From NCBI RefSeq assembly GCF_000430785.1, contig NZ_KE387246.1, positions 1-64,000 of the forward strand: 64,000 bases of DNA, given 5' to 3'. The stretch comes from Ectobacillus panaciterrae DSM 19096 (GTDB taxonomy: Bacteria > Bacillota > Bacilli > Bacillales > Bacillaceae_G). Below the pieces are notes generated by a model. The model had not been told where the DNA came from. It searched no databases and worked only from the letters and a program-made list of their open reading frames with translations. A program made the position numbers and the translations under genes. Of the stretch, positions 1-7,414 are shown one piece after another (position 1 is the stretch's first letter; every line of letters begins with the position of its first letter).

Positions 1-2
1 AT

Positions 3-88
3 GCCGGGGTGGCGGAACTGGCAGACGCACAGGACTTAAAATCCTGCGGTAGGTGACTACCGTACCGGTTCGATTCCGGTCCTCGGCA
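3..88 (+). tRNA. tRNA-Leu (TAA)
   Basis: Complete class II cloverleaf with a long variable arm. The acceptor arms GCCGGGG and CCTCGGC pair, the anticodon loop is CTTAAAA and the T-loop motif GGTTCGATTCC is present. CCA is not encoded. It lies at the very edge of the window, so the cluster probably continues upstream. Confidence 0.95.
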
Positions 89-95
89 CTTTAAT

Positions 96-169
<74 letters not shown>

Positions 170-174
170 TATTA

Positions 175-248
175 CGGGAAGTGGCTCAGCTTGGTAGAGC
201 ACCTGGTTTGGGACCAGGGGGTCGCAGGTTCAAATCCTGTCTTCCCGA
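175..248 (+). tRNA. tRNA-Pro (TGG)
   Basis: Acceptor arms CGGGAAG and CTTCCCG pair. Anticodon loop TTTGGGA gives TGG. T-arm CAGGTTCAAATCCTG. CCA is not encoded. Confidence 0.95.
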
Positions 249-254
249 TATTTT

Positions 255-327
255 GGGGCCTTAGCTCAGCTGGGAGAGCGCCTGCCTTGCACGCAGGAGG
301 TCAGCGGTTCGATCCCGCTAGGCTCCA
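255..327 (+). tRNA. tRNA-Ala (TGC)
   Basis: Acceptor arms GGGGCCT and AGGCTCC pair, including the diagnostic G3-T70 wobble. Anticodon loop CTTGCAC gives TGC. CCA is not encoded. Confidence 0.96.
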
Positions 328-330
328 TAC

Positions 331-423
331 GGAGGAATACCCAAGTCTGGCTGAAGGGATCGGTCTTGAAAACCGACAGGCGGTGTGAGCCGCGCGGGGG
401 TTCGAATCCCTCTTCCTCCGCCA
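331..423 (+). tRNA. tRNA-Ser (TGA)
   Basis: Class II tRNA with an extended variable arm. Acceptor arms GGAGGAA and TTCCTCC pair, the anticodon loop CTTGAAA gives TGA, and the 3' CCA is encoded. About 120 bp of AT-rich spacer follows before the next tRNA. Confidence 0.96.
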
Positions 424-542
424 TTTTATTTAATGGCATATAATGTCCCGACGCATCAATCATCTTCGAATGAACTAGAAGGGAAAGGGACAGTCAAGTA
501 ATAACCTAATTCAGGTTATAATTAACATATTATTCTTAACGT

Positions 543-619
<77 letters not shown>

Positions 620-622
620 AAT

Positions 623-698
623 GGTCCCGTGGTGTAGCGGTTAACATGCCTGCCTGTCACGCAGGAGATCGCCGGTTCGATCCCGGTCGGGACCGCCA
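623..698 (+). tRNA. tRNA-Asp (GTC)
   Basis: Acceptor arms GGTCCCG and CGGGACC pair; anticodon loop CTGTCAC gives GTC; CCA is encoded. Only 3 bp separate it from the initiator tRNA. Confidence 0.96.
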
Positions 699-701
699 TT
701 T

Positions 702-774
<73 letters not shown>

Positions 775-823
775 TCCTAGTTAACATCATATTAAAATGA
801 ACGTAATAATGAATTTATAAAAT

Positions 824-896
824 GCCGGCTTAGCTCAATTGGCAGAGCAACTGACTTGTAATCAGTAGGTTGGGGGTTCAAGTCCTCTAGCCGGCA
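824..896 (+). tRNA. tRNA-Thr (TGT)
   Basis: Acceptor arms GCCGGCT and AGCCGGC pair; anticodon loop CTTGTAA gives TGT. CCA is not encoded. About 50 bp of AT-rich spacer separates it from tRNA-Phe. Confidence 0.95.
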
Positions 897-902
897 TCAG
901 TT

Positions 903-976
903 AGGGGTATAGTTTAAAGGTAGAACAGAGGTCTCCAAAACCTCCGGTGTGGGTTCGATTCCTACTACCCCTGCCA
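903..976 (+). tRNA. tRNA-Trp (CCA)
   Basis: Acceptor arms AGGGGTA and TACCCCT pair; anticodon loop CTCCAAA gives CCA; the 3' CCA is encoded. Confidence 0.95.
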
Positions 977-985
977 AGTCAAAAG

Positions 986-1062
<77 letters not shown>

Positions 1063-1069
1063 TAATTAT

Positions 1070-1144
1070 TCCGCAGTAGCTCAGTGGTAGAGCTATCGGC
1101 TGTTAACCGATCGGTCGTAGGTTCGAGTCCTACCTGCGGAGCCA
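1070..1144 (+). tRNA. tRNA-Asn (GTT)
   Basis: Acceptor arms TCCGCAG and CTGCGGA pair; anticodon loop CTGTTAA gives GTT; CCA is encoded. Confidence 0.96.
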
Positions 1145-1145
1145 T

Positions 1146-1217
1146 GGCCCGTTGGTCAAGCGGTTAAGACACCGCCCTTTCACGGCGGTAACACGGGTTC
1201 GAATCCCGTACGGGTCA
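1146..1217 (+). tRNA. tRNA-Glu (TTC)
   Basis: Acceptor arms GGCCCGT and ACGGGTC pair; anticodon loop CTTTCAC gives TTC. CCA is not encoded. It is the last tRNA of the cluster and a terminator follows directly. Confidence 0.95.
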
Positions 1218-1225
1218 TTTAAAAA

Positions 1226-1253
1226 GTCAGCACGTTGCGTGCTGGCTTTTTTG
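1226..1253 (+). terminator. terminator of the tRNA cluster
   Basis: Stem GTCAGCACG/CGTGCTGGC with a 3-nt loop, followed by six T. It sits 8 bp after tRNA-Glu. Confidence 0.9.
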
Positions 1254-1258
1254 TTGTA

Positions 1259-1288
1259 ATGCTGATAAAGCGTACGCTTTATCAGCAT
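1259..1288. repeat. 30-bp perfect palindrome
   Basis: A loopless perfect palindrome whose two 15-base arms (ATGCTGATAAAGCGT and its complement) meet in the centre. It lies 6 bp past the tRNA terminator and is followed by TTTTACTT. It could be a second, bidirectional terminator or a protein binding site. Confidence 0.7.
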
Positions 1289-1443
1289 TTTACTTACCTA
1301 AAAAAAAGACAACTGATATGGTTCATAATCAAATGAAGGACTGGATAAACGGCACATATCATTCATTGCATCTCGTTCCAAAAGAATAAAGAAATGAAAA
1401 TCCTGTATTTGGTTATACTACTGAATGCAAGGAGGGATTCATA

Positions 1444-1863
1444 ATGACAACTGTAAGAGAAGTAATGAGCACTGATATTGTTTTTTGTACGCCGCTGGAT
1501 AATGTGTATGAAGCAGCAGTAAAGATGAAGGAAGAAGATGTAGGCGTTATACCAATAGTAGAAAATAATCAGCTTGTAGGACTTGTGACGGATCGCGATC
1601 TCGTAGTGCGCGGAATTGCTGAAAAGCATCCGGGATCTAATCAAATTACAAATGTAATGAGTAAAGATCTTACGTGTATATCTCCTGATGATCCGGTAGA
1701 AAAAGCAACAGAGCTGATGGCACGTCACCAAATTCGCCGTCTTCCTGTAGTAGAACATGGACAATTAGTCGGCATGCTTGCATTAGGAGATTTGGCAGTA
1801 CAAAATCAAACAGATGAACAAGCTCAATTTGCATTAACTGAAATCTCAGAGGATCACCATTAA
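1444..1863 (+). CDS. CBS-domain-pair protein (YhcV-like)
   Basis: A 139-residue cytoplasmic protein made of two CBS domains, about residues 8-60 and 73-130, each opening with a V-x-x-V-M-S/xVMSKD type segment. CBS pairs usually bind adenine nucleotides and regulate partners; no catalytic domain is attached. It resembles B. subtilis YhcV in size and architecture, which I state from memory. The start ATG lies 8 bp after an AAGGAGG site and the gene is a single unit with its own terminator. The specific ligand and partner cannot be read from the sequence. Confidence 0.85.
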   Translation: MTTVREVMSTDIVFCTPLDNVYEAAVKMKEEDVGVIPIVENNQLVGLVTDRDLVVRGIAEKHPGSNQITNVMSKDLTCISPDDPVEKATELMARHQIRRLPVVEHGQLVGMLALGDLAVQNQTDEQAQFALTEISEDHH

Positions 1864-1899
1864 AAAGATGTGGCCATAGCATGGCTGCATCTTTTTTTG
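1863..1899 (+). terminator. terminator of the CBS gene
   Basis: Stem AAAGATG/CATCTTT with the inner arm TGGCCAT/ATGGC, then a run of seven T. Confidence 0.85.
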
Positions 1900-1984
1900 T
1901 ATTTTTGTATTTATTTTTACAATTTAATTTTTATTTCCATTTTATATACAAAAAATGGTATAATTAAGTAAAATATTAACAAAG

Positions 1985-2187
1985 TATATATAAATGCAAC
2001 TAAAAAAATTGACATAAAAACTTTTCTTCTAGGGGGGAGAGAGCATCCGACTAAGCATAGAAGCGGTCAAACCCTTTTCGTGGTCCATGCAGGGAGAGAG
2101 AGGGAGCGAGCGAGCGAGCGCAGTTTCCCTTTTGTTCTACGTGGCAAACGACAGATATGTCGGAATAATAAAGCGGACTTATATAAA
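1985..2187 (-). repeat. MITE-like interspersed repeat, copy A (subfamily 1)
   Basis: Read on the minus strand this matches 45716-45912 along almost its whole length. Shared blocks include AGAACAAAAGGGAAACTGCG, CCACGAAAAGGGTTTGACCG and TTTTTTAGTTGCATTTATAT. The ends carry imperfect inverted repeats beginning TATATAA and reaching a GACAT motif. It contains no plausible gene. It fills most of the 374-bp gap before the next gene and has a GAGC(GAGC)n expansion (GGAGCGAGCGAGCGAGCG) that copy D lacks. Confidence 0.8.
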
Positions 2188-2274
2188 TACTTACACACAC
2201 TTATAAATCTGTCATCCTTTTATTAGATTATAAAAATATAATTATTTACGAATGAAAGGCAGGAGAAATAAAAG

Positions 2275-3426
2275 ATGGGTATTCCACAACAAGAACCGAA
2301 TTGGAGTTTAGTTACGGATTATTTTGCGTGTCCCGAAACGTTTACTGACTTACTTTCTCTTCTTATTCCTGAAGCGCCGCATCAAAATGAGGAACGGCGT
2401 ACGCTTTTGATGTGGAAGGAGCGGGAGTTTTATAAAAAAGAGAATATTGCATCATTCATTCATTACGGAATTAAAAAGATACCTGAATTGCCTAAGTTTC
2501 ACAAAGATGAACTTCCTACTATTTTAAGGATTGTACGCTTATATCAAGAAATTGGATGGTATGAAGCAGCGTATCAGTTTATGGAGGAACAAAAGCTCAT
2601 ACAGTTTGTACACACATCCATAGAACAGGATGCTTGGGATATACTCACACAGACCGCTGCCTGGAATTATTTAATTGTAAAACGAAAGGTTTCTCAAATA
2701 GATGAGCGGGATCACAGAATATGGGAAAAAGTAAAGTTCAATCAAGAGTGGATGAAGGAATATAAACCGTTGCTCTCCCATAAGGAAATCCTGGAATTTA
2801 CTTTTCTATACATATGCAGACAGGCAAAAGGAATGGCAAAAGAAGAACTGGAAGAGAATTTGATGGAACTCGCTATGTACTGCAATACTTTTATTGATGA
2901 GATTTATAAATATAAGCTTATAAAAAAATATGCCAAATGCATTGCGTTCTTGGAGAAATACTGTCCAAATCGAGCTGTTATAGCCTGCCAGCGCGCTGTC
3001 ATTGCACAAATAGCAGATATTTTCCCAGCTTCTGATTGTGAAGCCGCAGATGATTTCCTCAGTGAAGTGACGGAAATCCTGGAATATATGGACTTCCAGT
3101 TCAGTTGTAAGTATGAATACTTTATTAGTAAATTAATCTCTTACATTCCATTTTTCGAGATGATACAAGTTCCTAAACAAGTGTATTATTTTGAAGAAAT
3201 GATGTACCTTTGCAAAGGAATCGGATATAAAGAACAATTGCTTCGCGCCTATGTGTTTTCTCAGTTATCACCAAACTTTATCTCGTTTATGAAGCCATTT
3301 ATTTATAATAAGCGCTATGAAACCATTCATGAGATGTTATTTTACTGGTGTACAGCAGAAGAGCGGGCTGAATTGGAAGGGCTCTATAACCTACATAAAA
3401 TTTATGAAATGTACGCATACGGATAA
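2275..3426 (+). CDS. unrecognised 383-aa helical protein
   Basis: I do not recognise this family. The protein is 383 residues with no signal peptide or membrane segment. It is rich in long amphipathic stretches with many aromatic and charged residues, suggesting an all-helical repeat fold of the TPR or Rap/AimR receptor type, but I see no clear repeat consensus or N-terminal helix-turn-helix. The ATG is preceded by CAGGAG at a normal distance and the gene has its own terminator. It is flanked upstream by repeat copy A. No small peptide gene that could serve as a pheromone precursor is evident just downstream. Confidence 0.75.
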   Translation: MGIPQQEPNWSLVTDYFACPETFTDLLSLLIPEAPHQNEERRTLLMWKEREFYKKENIASFIHYGIKKIPELPKFHKDELPTILRIVRLYQEIGWYEAAYQFMEEQKLIQFVHTSIEQDAWDILTQTAAWNYLIVKRKVSQIDERDHRIWEKVKFNQEWMKEYKPLLSHKEILEFTFLYICRQAKGMAKEELEENLMELAMYCNTFIDEIYKYKLIKKYAKCIAFLEKYCPNRAVIACQRAVIAQIADIFPASDCEAADDFLSEVTEILEYMDFQFSCKYEYFISKLISYIPFFEMIQVPKQVYYFEEMMYLCKGIGYKEQLLRAYVFSQLSPNFISFMKPFIYNKRYETIHEMLFYWCTAEERAELEGLYNLHKIYEMYAYG

Positions 3427-3427
3427 A

Positions 3428-3456
3428 GGCTCCACCTTTTTATGGTGGAGCTTTTT
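3428..3456 (+). terminator. terminator after the 383-aa gene
   Basis: Stem GCTCCACC/GGTGGAGC with a short T/A loop, followed by TTTTT. Confidence 0.85.
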
Positions 3457-3618
3457 CAATGATTCATAAGTTCCTTTTACGCTTTTTAGTAGAAAAGTGA
3501 ACAAGCGATAATAGGAAAGATAAGCATGCCGTAAACAATACATTGGCTTTGTCTGCAGTCTGTAATTCCCAAGAATGAGTTTACGCTGTTGTATGTGTCT
3601 TGAACCATATTTATAGTT

Positions 3619-3975
3619 TTATATACCATATTCTTTTTCACCATCATTCTGCATTTGATTATTATTTGATTCTATAATAAATGTATATTGTGATATGAAG
3701 AGCAGAATAGCACCAAAAAATAATGGAAAGAAAGAAGATAGATGCAAACCGTTTGATATAACAGCAGCAGCAGTGAGTCCAATAAGGAAGACAGCGTCAT
3801 ATATGTATGAAAAGAAAGGTTTAAGCTTCATATGAAAGAACTCCATTATAGTTTCGCATAAAACGAAAGCAATCAGAGTTCCTAAAAACCATACATTGGC
3901 ATGATAAATAAACAAGCAGCAAATCAGTCCAAAAAATGCTAGACCTTCAATGAAAATAGTTAAGTCTCGACTCAT
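3619..3975 (-). CDS. small four-helix membrane protein
   Basis: A 118-residue protein with about four hydrophobic segments (near residues 8-25, 28-45, 58-78 and 82-102) and a short polar C-terminus rich in N, Q and E. I do not recognise the family and no catalytic motif is visible. The start ATG lies behind an AGGAG site on the minus strand. It is adjacent to, and in the same direction as, the secreted peptidoglycan hydrolase but lies downstream of it, so the two could be cotranscribed. Confidence 0.6.
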   Translation of the reverse strand: MSRDLTIFIEGLAFFGLICCLFIYHANVWFLGTLIAFVLCETIMEFFHMKLKPFFSYIYDAVFLIGLTAAAVISNGLHLSSFFPLFFGAILLFISQYTFIIESNNNQMQNDGEKEYGI

Positions 3976-4008
3976 AGCGCACTCTCCTGATGAAGTAATG
4001 TATGTGTA

Positions 4009-5160
4009 TTATCGCTTAATATACGGAAGCGGATCGATTGCATTCGTTTTAGATAAATTCCATTCACCCTTATGCAGTTCGAAATGCAGATGCTGACCGA
4101 ATGATTGTCCAGTATTGCCCATGTATCCAAGAAGCTGGCCCTGTTTCACTGTATCGCCTTCCTTGACGGAGCGGCTTTTCATGTGTGCATAAACGGTTGT
4201 ATACAGCTGTCCGCTTATTTTATGCTTCACAAATACAACATTCCCGTAGCTCGAAGAATAATATGAACGGCTCACAGTTCCCGCCGCTGCTGCATAGATT
4301 TGTACATTACCGGACGCTGCCAAATCAACCCCGTAATGCATGCTTCCCCATCTCATTCCGAACGGAGATGAAACGTTTCCGGCTGCTGCAGGGAAAATAA
4401 AAGCAGAAGCGGCCTGTGAAGGACCTTGCAGCGGTTTTACATATTCCTTTGATGCAAATCCTTCTATTCCACCGTAGCGAACTTTGTACCAAGCGCCTGT
4501 TTCTCCGATTACCTGAACTTCTTGGCGGTCATCTAACACTTTAAGAACTTGATAATTCGTTCCAGGGCCAGTGCGTAATCTTAAACCCGCACAATCTACA
4601 TAGTAAGAAGAAGGAGAGAGCGGTTTAATTTCGTTAGATGAGGAAATACTTTTCACTTGCGGCTTAGAAGCGGAAGAAACAAACTCTTTTTTCACGTATG
4701 CAGTTTTTCCGTTGTAAGAAATTTTATACCATCCGTTTTGCTCAGATTGCGCTGTTATTATCTGCCCGTTTTGCAATAATCCGACAACGGAAGATTGTGC
4801 GGACGGCTGATTGCGTACGTTTAAAGCGTCGGCGTTTACAATGTATTGCTGTGTATCTTGTGAGGAAGATAAAGAAACATAAGATTTATGTACATACGCT
4901 TCTTTATTATTGTATTGAATCTTATACCAGTTTCCAGACTGACCTAATATGGATATGGATGCACGTTGAGCTAAAGAACCTAAAATTTTACTGCTTGTAG
5001 AAGGTTCGCTGCGTACATTCAAAGAAGTTGCATCCACATAGCCTGTACCGAGCTGCGATGAATAGTTTTGATTCGTGCCGGAACTAGCTTCAGCAGAATC
5101 TGCAATAAAAGGCAGCGCTGCCAAAGCAATGACTGAGACCGCTAGTGTATTAGATTTCAC
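4009..5160 (-). CDS. secreted SH3b-M23 peptidoglycan endopeptidase
   Basis: A cell-wall hydrolase: signal peptide ending near AEASS, three bacterial SH3 domains (each with a G-x-V-x-A-x-x-L-N-V-R type opening and a WYKI/WYKV segment), then a C-terminal M23 metallopeptidase domain. M23 zinc motifs are visible as HYGVD (first His and Asp) and HLHFE (second HxH). SH3b domains in this family bind the wall and the M23 domain cuts peptide cross-bridges. I place the start at GTG 5160, 8 bp after GGGGG; the longer frame opens with a TTG at 5175 that would lie inside that ribosome binding site. Length 383 residues. Confidence 0.9.
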   Translation of the reverse strand: MKSNTLAVSVIALAALPFIADSAEASSGTNQNYSSQLGTGYVDATSLNVRSEPSTSSKILGSLAQRASISILGQSGNWYKIQYNNKEAYVHKSYVSLSSSQDTQQYIVNADALNVRNQPSAQSSVVGLLQNGQIITAQSEQNGWYKISYNGKTAYVKKEFVSSASKPQVKSISSSNEIKPLSPSSYYVDCAGLRLRTGPGTNYQVLKVLDDRQEVQVIGETGAWYKVRYGGIEGFASKEYVKPLQGPSQAASAFIFPAAAGNVSSPFGMRWGSMHYGVDLAASGNVQIYAAAAGTVSRSYYSSSYGNVVFVKHKISGQLYTTVYAHMKSRSVKEGDTVKQGQLLGYMGNTGQSFGQHLHFELHKGEWNLSKTNAIDPLPYIKR

Positions 5161-5451
5161 ATTATGTACCCCCAATTTCTAAAATATAAACAACTTTCTA
5201 TTCTTATATATAGATTATAATAATGTGAGAATAGAGAAGTGCATTTCACAAAAATATAACAGTAAAATAGAGTGTATTTACATAATAATTATAAAAATGA
5301 TAAGTTTAAATATAATGTTTCACAAAAAACATTATTACATATAATTACATTTTTTCAAGGGTTATTGTGAAATTTTAACTAAAAATGAAAAAATAACAAA
5401 AAATGTTTTTAATTTATACATATAATTGTAAGACAGTAAGGGACATAATCA

Positions 5452-5480
5452 TTGCTATCTGGAAAATGGAGTGATATACT
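5452..5480 (+). promoter_or_regulatory. sigma-A promoter of the thiamin operon leader
   Basis: TTGCTA, a 17-bp spacer and TATACT, ending about 20 bp before the first TPP aptamer. The roughly 270 bp before it, back to the hydrolase gene, is AT-rich and shows nothing else I can name. Confidence 0.75.
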
Positions 5481-5501
5481 GACTATGTTAATTTCATAGG
5501 A

Positions 5502-5590
5502 TGCTAGGGGAGCTGGTGTTGCCGGCTGAGAGTATGACCGTGAGTCAATGACCCTTGACCTGATCTAGATAATTCTAGCGTAGGAAAGCA
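5502..5590 (+). ncRNA. TPP riboswitch 1 (THI box), intact
   Basis: Carries all THI-box landmarks: CTAGGGGAGCTGG, the CTGAGAG pyrimidine-sensing motif, GACCCTTGACCTGATCTAGA, and AATTCTAGCGTAGGAAAGCA. The P1 ends TGCT and AGCA pair. A terminator follows, giving an OFF switch when thiamin pyrophosphate is bound. It precedes tenA and the thiamin genes. Confidence 0.95.
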
Positions 5591-5606
5591 ATGGACGATG
5601 ATTGAT

Positions 5607-5643
5607 AAGCCCAATTTCCGCGCTTGGAAATTGGGCTTTTTTG
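5607..5643 (+). terminator. riboswitch-controlled terminator
   Basis: Strong stem AAGCCCAATTTCC/GGAAATTGGGCTT followed by a T run, 17 bp after the first TPP aptamer. Confidence 0.9.
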
Positions 5644-5697
5644 TTTGCCTAGCATATTAAAATCAACCGTGTGATCATTTACTGCAATTTTATATAT

Positions 5698-5773
5698 TCC
5701 ACTAGGGGTGTGAAATAAGCTGAGAGTTGGACTGTCTTAGCCCTTAAAGGTAATATTAGCAAAGGGAAGTGGT
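5698..5773 (+). ncRNA. second TPP aptamer, partly deleted
   Basis: A second THI-box copy follows the first terminator: CCACT/AGTGG closes P1, CTAGGGGTG and AAGCTGAGAG are intact, and AAAGGGAAGTGG ends it. The ACCTGATCT block, part of the pyrophosphate-sensing arm, is missing; the sequence reads CCCTTAAAGGTAATATTAGC. The aptamer is therefore probably unable to bind thiamin pyrophosphate normally. Tandem TPP riboswitches upstream of tenA are known in B. anthracis. Confidence 0.8.
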
Positions 5774-5920
5774 ACATGATAGTAAGGTTTCTTATTGCCT
5801 GTTTGCCGCCAAGCGGTTTTTATTTTATCGCGTATTAACGAGTGACCCTCACTTCAAAACTTAGCGTATGCAAAGAAGTTTAAGCGGGGGAAGCCGTAAA
5901 AGCCCGATCGGTTCAACTAA

Positions 5921-5954
5921 CCATCAGTGGGGGATAAAAGCCCCCCACTGATGG
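5921..5954 (+). promoter_or_regulatory. 13-bp perfect hairpin in the tenA leader
   Basis: Arms CCATCAGTGGGGG and its exact complement, with an 8-nt loop, end about 15 bp before the tenA ribosome binding site (AGGGGGAAG). No T run follows, so it is not a standard terminator. It may affect mRNA stability or access to the ribosome binding site. The stretch 5774-5920 between it and the second aptamer holds only a weak CCGC/GCGG hairpin with trailing T. Confidence 0.65.
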
Positions 5955-5982
5955 AAGTTTCACTTTATAAGGGGGAAGTAAC

Positions 5983-6678
5983 ATGACATTTTGTGATGCG
6001 TTATTTAAAAAGGTAGCACCGGTTTGGGAGAAAAGCCATCAGCACCCATTTGTGAAAGGGATTGGTGACGGAACACTGGAGCTTGATAAGTTTCAATATT
6101 ATATTGTACAGGATTATTTATATCTTTTAGATTATGCAAAGGTATATGCGCTTGGAGTTGTAAAAGCGCATAATCCGGAAGTAATGGCTAAATTCGCTAA
6201 GCAGATGGACGGTATATTAAATGGGGAAATGAATTTACATAAACAATATGCTAAGCGTTTAGGAATTTCTATTCAAGAGATGGAAGAAGCAAAGCCGTCT
6301 GCGATGAACTTGGCCTATACGAATTATATGCTCTCCGTGTCCCAAAGCGGAACTCTCGCTGAATTGACTGCTTCCCTGCTGCCGTGTATGTGGAGCTATT
6401 GGGAAATTGGAAAACGTTTGAATGCAGTATCCGGCGCAAGAGATCATGAATTTTACGGCGAGTGGATTCGCGGCTACAGTTCTGAAGAATATGGAGAGTT
6501 GTGCATATGGATGATAGAGTTACTAAATGAACTGGCAGCAGGCAAATCAGAGCAAGAGAAGCTGCGATTAGAAGAAATCTTTTTAAATACGAGCCGCTTT
6601 GAATATTTGTTCTGGGATATGGCATATCGCAAGGAGATGTGGGGATTTGAAGAGCAACAGCATTCTGGAGTTTTATGA
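5983..6678 (+). CDS. tenA: aminopyrimidine aminohydrolase TenA
   Basis: TenA (thiaminase II) hydrolyses amino-pyrimidine breakdown products of thiamin so that the HMP moiety can be salvaged. The 231-residue length and the sequence fit the family: the conserved HPF segment near residue 22, the QYY/QDY-rich helix after it, and the GEWIRGYSSEEY segment near residue 155. It follows two TPP aptamers and leads an operon with a pyrimidine-precursor ABC transporter, fitting the salvage role. The ATG follows AGGGGGAAG. Confidence 0.95.
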   Translation: MTFCDALFKKVAPVWEKSHQHPFVKGIGDGTLELDKFQYYIVQDYLYLLDYAKVYALGVVKAHNPEVMAKFAKQMDGILNGEMNLHKQYAKRLGISIQEMEEAKPSAMNLAYTNYMLSVSQSGTLAELTASLLPCMWSYWEIGKRLNAVSGARDHEFYGEWIRGYSSEEYGELCIWMIELLNELAAGKSEQEKLRLEEIFLNTSRFEYLFWDMAYRKEMWGFEEQQHSGVL

Positions 6679-7414
6679 TGTTTCTTTTACGTATCCCGGT
6701 GATAAGCAGGCTGTAATCCAGAATTTAAGTTTTGCAGCAGAGCAAGGTGAATTCATTAGTATCATCGGCCCGAGCGGCTGCGGAAAAAGCACATTGTTCC
6801 GATTGCTGACGGGGCTTGAAGAAACAATAGAGGGTGAGATTACACTTGACGGGGCACCAGCAGTAAAAAATCGCGGAGCAGCAGGATATATGCCCCAGCA
6901 GGATTTGCTGCTGCCGTGGCGGACAATTGCTGAAAATGCAGCTATTTCATTGGAATGCCAAGGAATGAAGAAAAGGGATGCGTACGAAAAAGTAAGTGAA
7001 TTTTTAGAAATATTCGGATTAAAAGGATATGAGAAAAAATATCCTAAGGATTTGTCCGGCGGAATGAGGCAGCGTGTTTCATTCCTGCGAACGTTTTTAA
7101 CAGGCGCAGATGTATTGCTTCTCGATGAGCCGTTCAGTGCACTGGATGCTATTACAAAGCTACGTATGCAGGAATGGTTATATAAGCAATGGAGTAAATG
7201 GAATAAAACGATTGTATTTATCACACACGATGTAGAAGAAGCTTTATTTCTTTCGAGCCGTATTCTTGTCATAACGGAGAAGCCGATTCAAAAACTGCGA
7301 GAATTTACAGTTCCGCTTCCTAAAGAGCGAACACGTAATGACCTAAGTAAAATGGAGCTTGTGCAAATGAAGCAAAGCTTGATCGAGCTATTAAAAGAGA
7401 AGGTGATGGTGTGA
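6647..7414 (+). CDS. thiZ: thiamin-precursor ABC transporter ATPase (ThiZ)
   Basis: ATP-binding subunit of a nitrate/taurine-type importer. Walker A GPSGCGKST at about residues 41-49, Q-loop near MPQQD, signature LSGGMRQR and Walker B VLLLDEP are intact. I set the start at TTG 6647, ten bases after AAGGAG; the longer reading frame begins deep inside tenA. This leaves a 32-bp overlap with tenA. With the next two genes it should import an aminopyrimidine such as the N-formyl compound handled by ThiXYZ in other bacilli. The substrate is inferred from the operon. Confidence 0.9.
   Translation: MKSNSILEFYDVSFTYPGDKQAVIQNLSFAAEQGEFISIIGPSGCGKSTLFRLLTGLEETIEGEITLDGAPAVKNRGAAGYMPQQDLLLPWRTIAENAAISLECQGMKKRDAYEKVSEFLEIFGLKGYEKKYPKDLSGGMRQRVSFLRTFLTGADVLLLDEPFSALDAITKLRMQEWLYKQWSKWNKTIVFITHDVEEALFLSSRILVITEKPIQKLREFTVPLPKERTRNDLSKMELVQMKQSLIELLKEKVMV

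Noticed and set aside
191-463. Overlapping plus- and minus-strand reading frames of about 65 codons in the tRNA cluster
   Set aside because: They run through tRNA genes with complete cloverleafs and have no ribosome binding sites.
2275-3426. AimR-type phage lysogeny receptor
   Set aside because: Length is similar and the protein looks helical, but I see neither the N-terminal helix-turn-helix, nor a downstream peptide gene, nor any phage genes.
4009-5175. TTG start at 5175 for the SH3/M23 hydrolase
   Set aside because: That TTG overlaps the GGGGG ribosome binding site of the GTG at 5160, which gives a better signal peptide.
6673-7272. 199-codon minus-strand frame inside thiZ
   Set aside because: No ribosome binding site, antisense to a clear ATPase gene.
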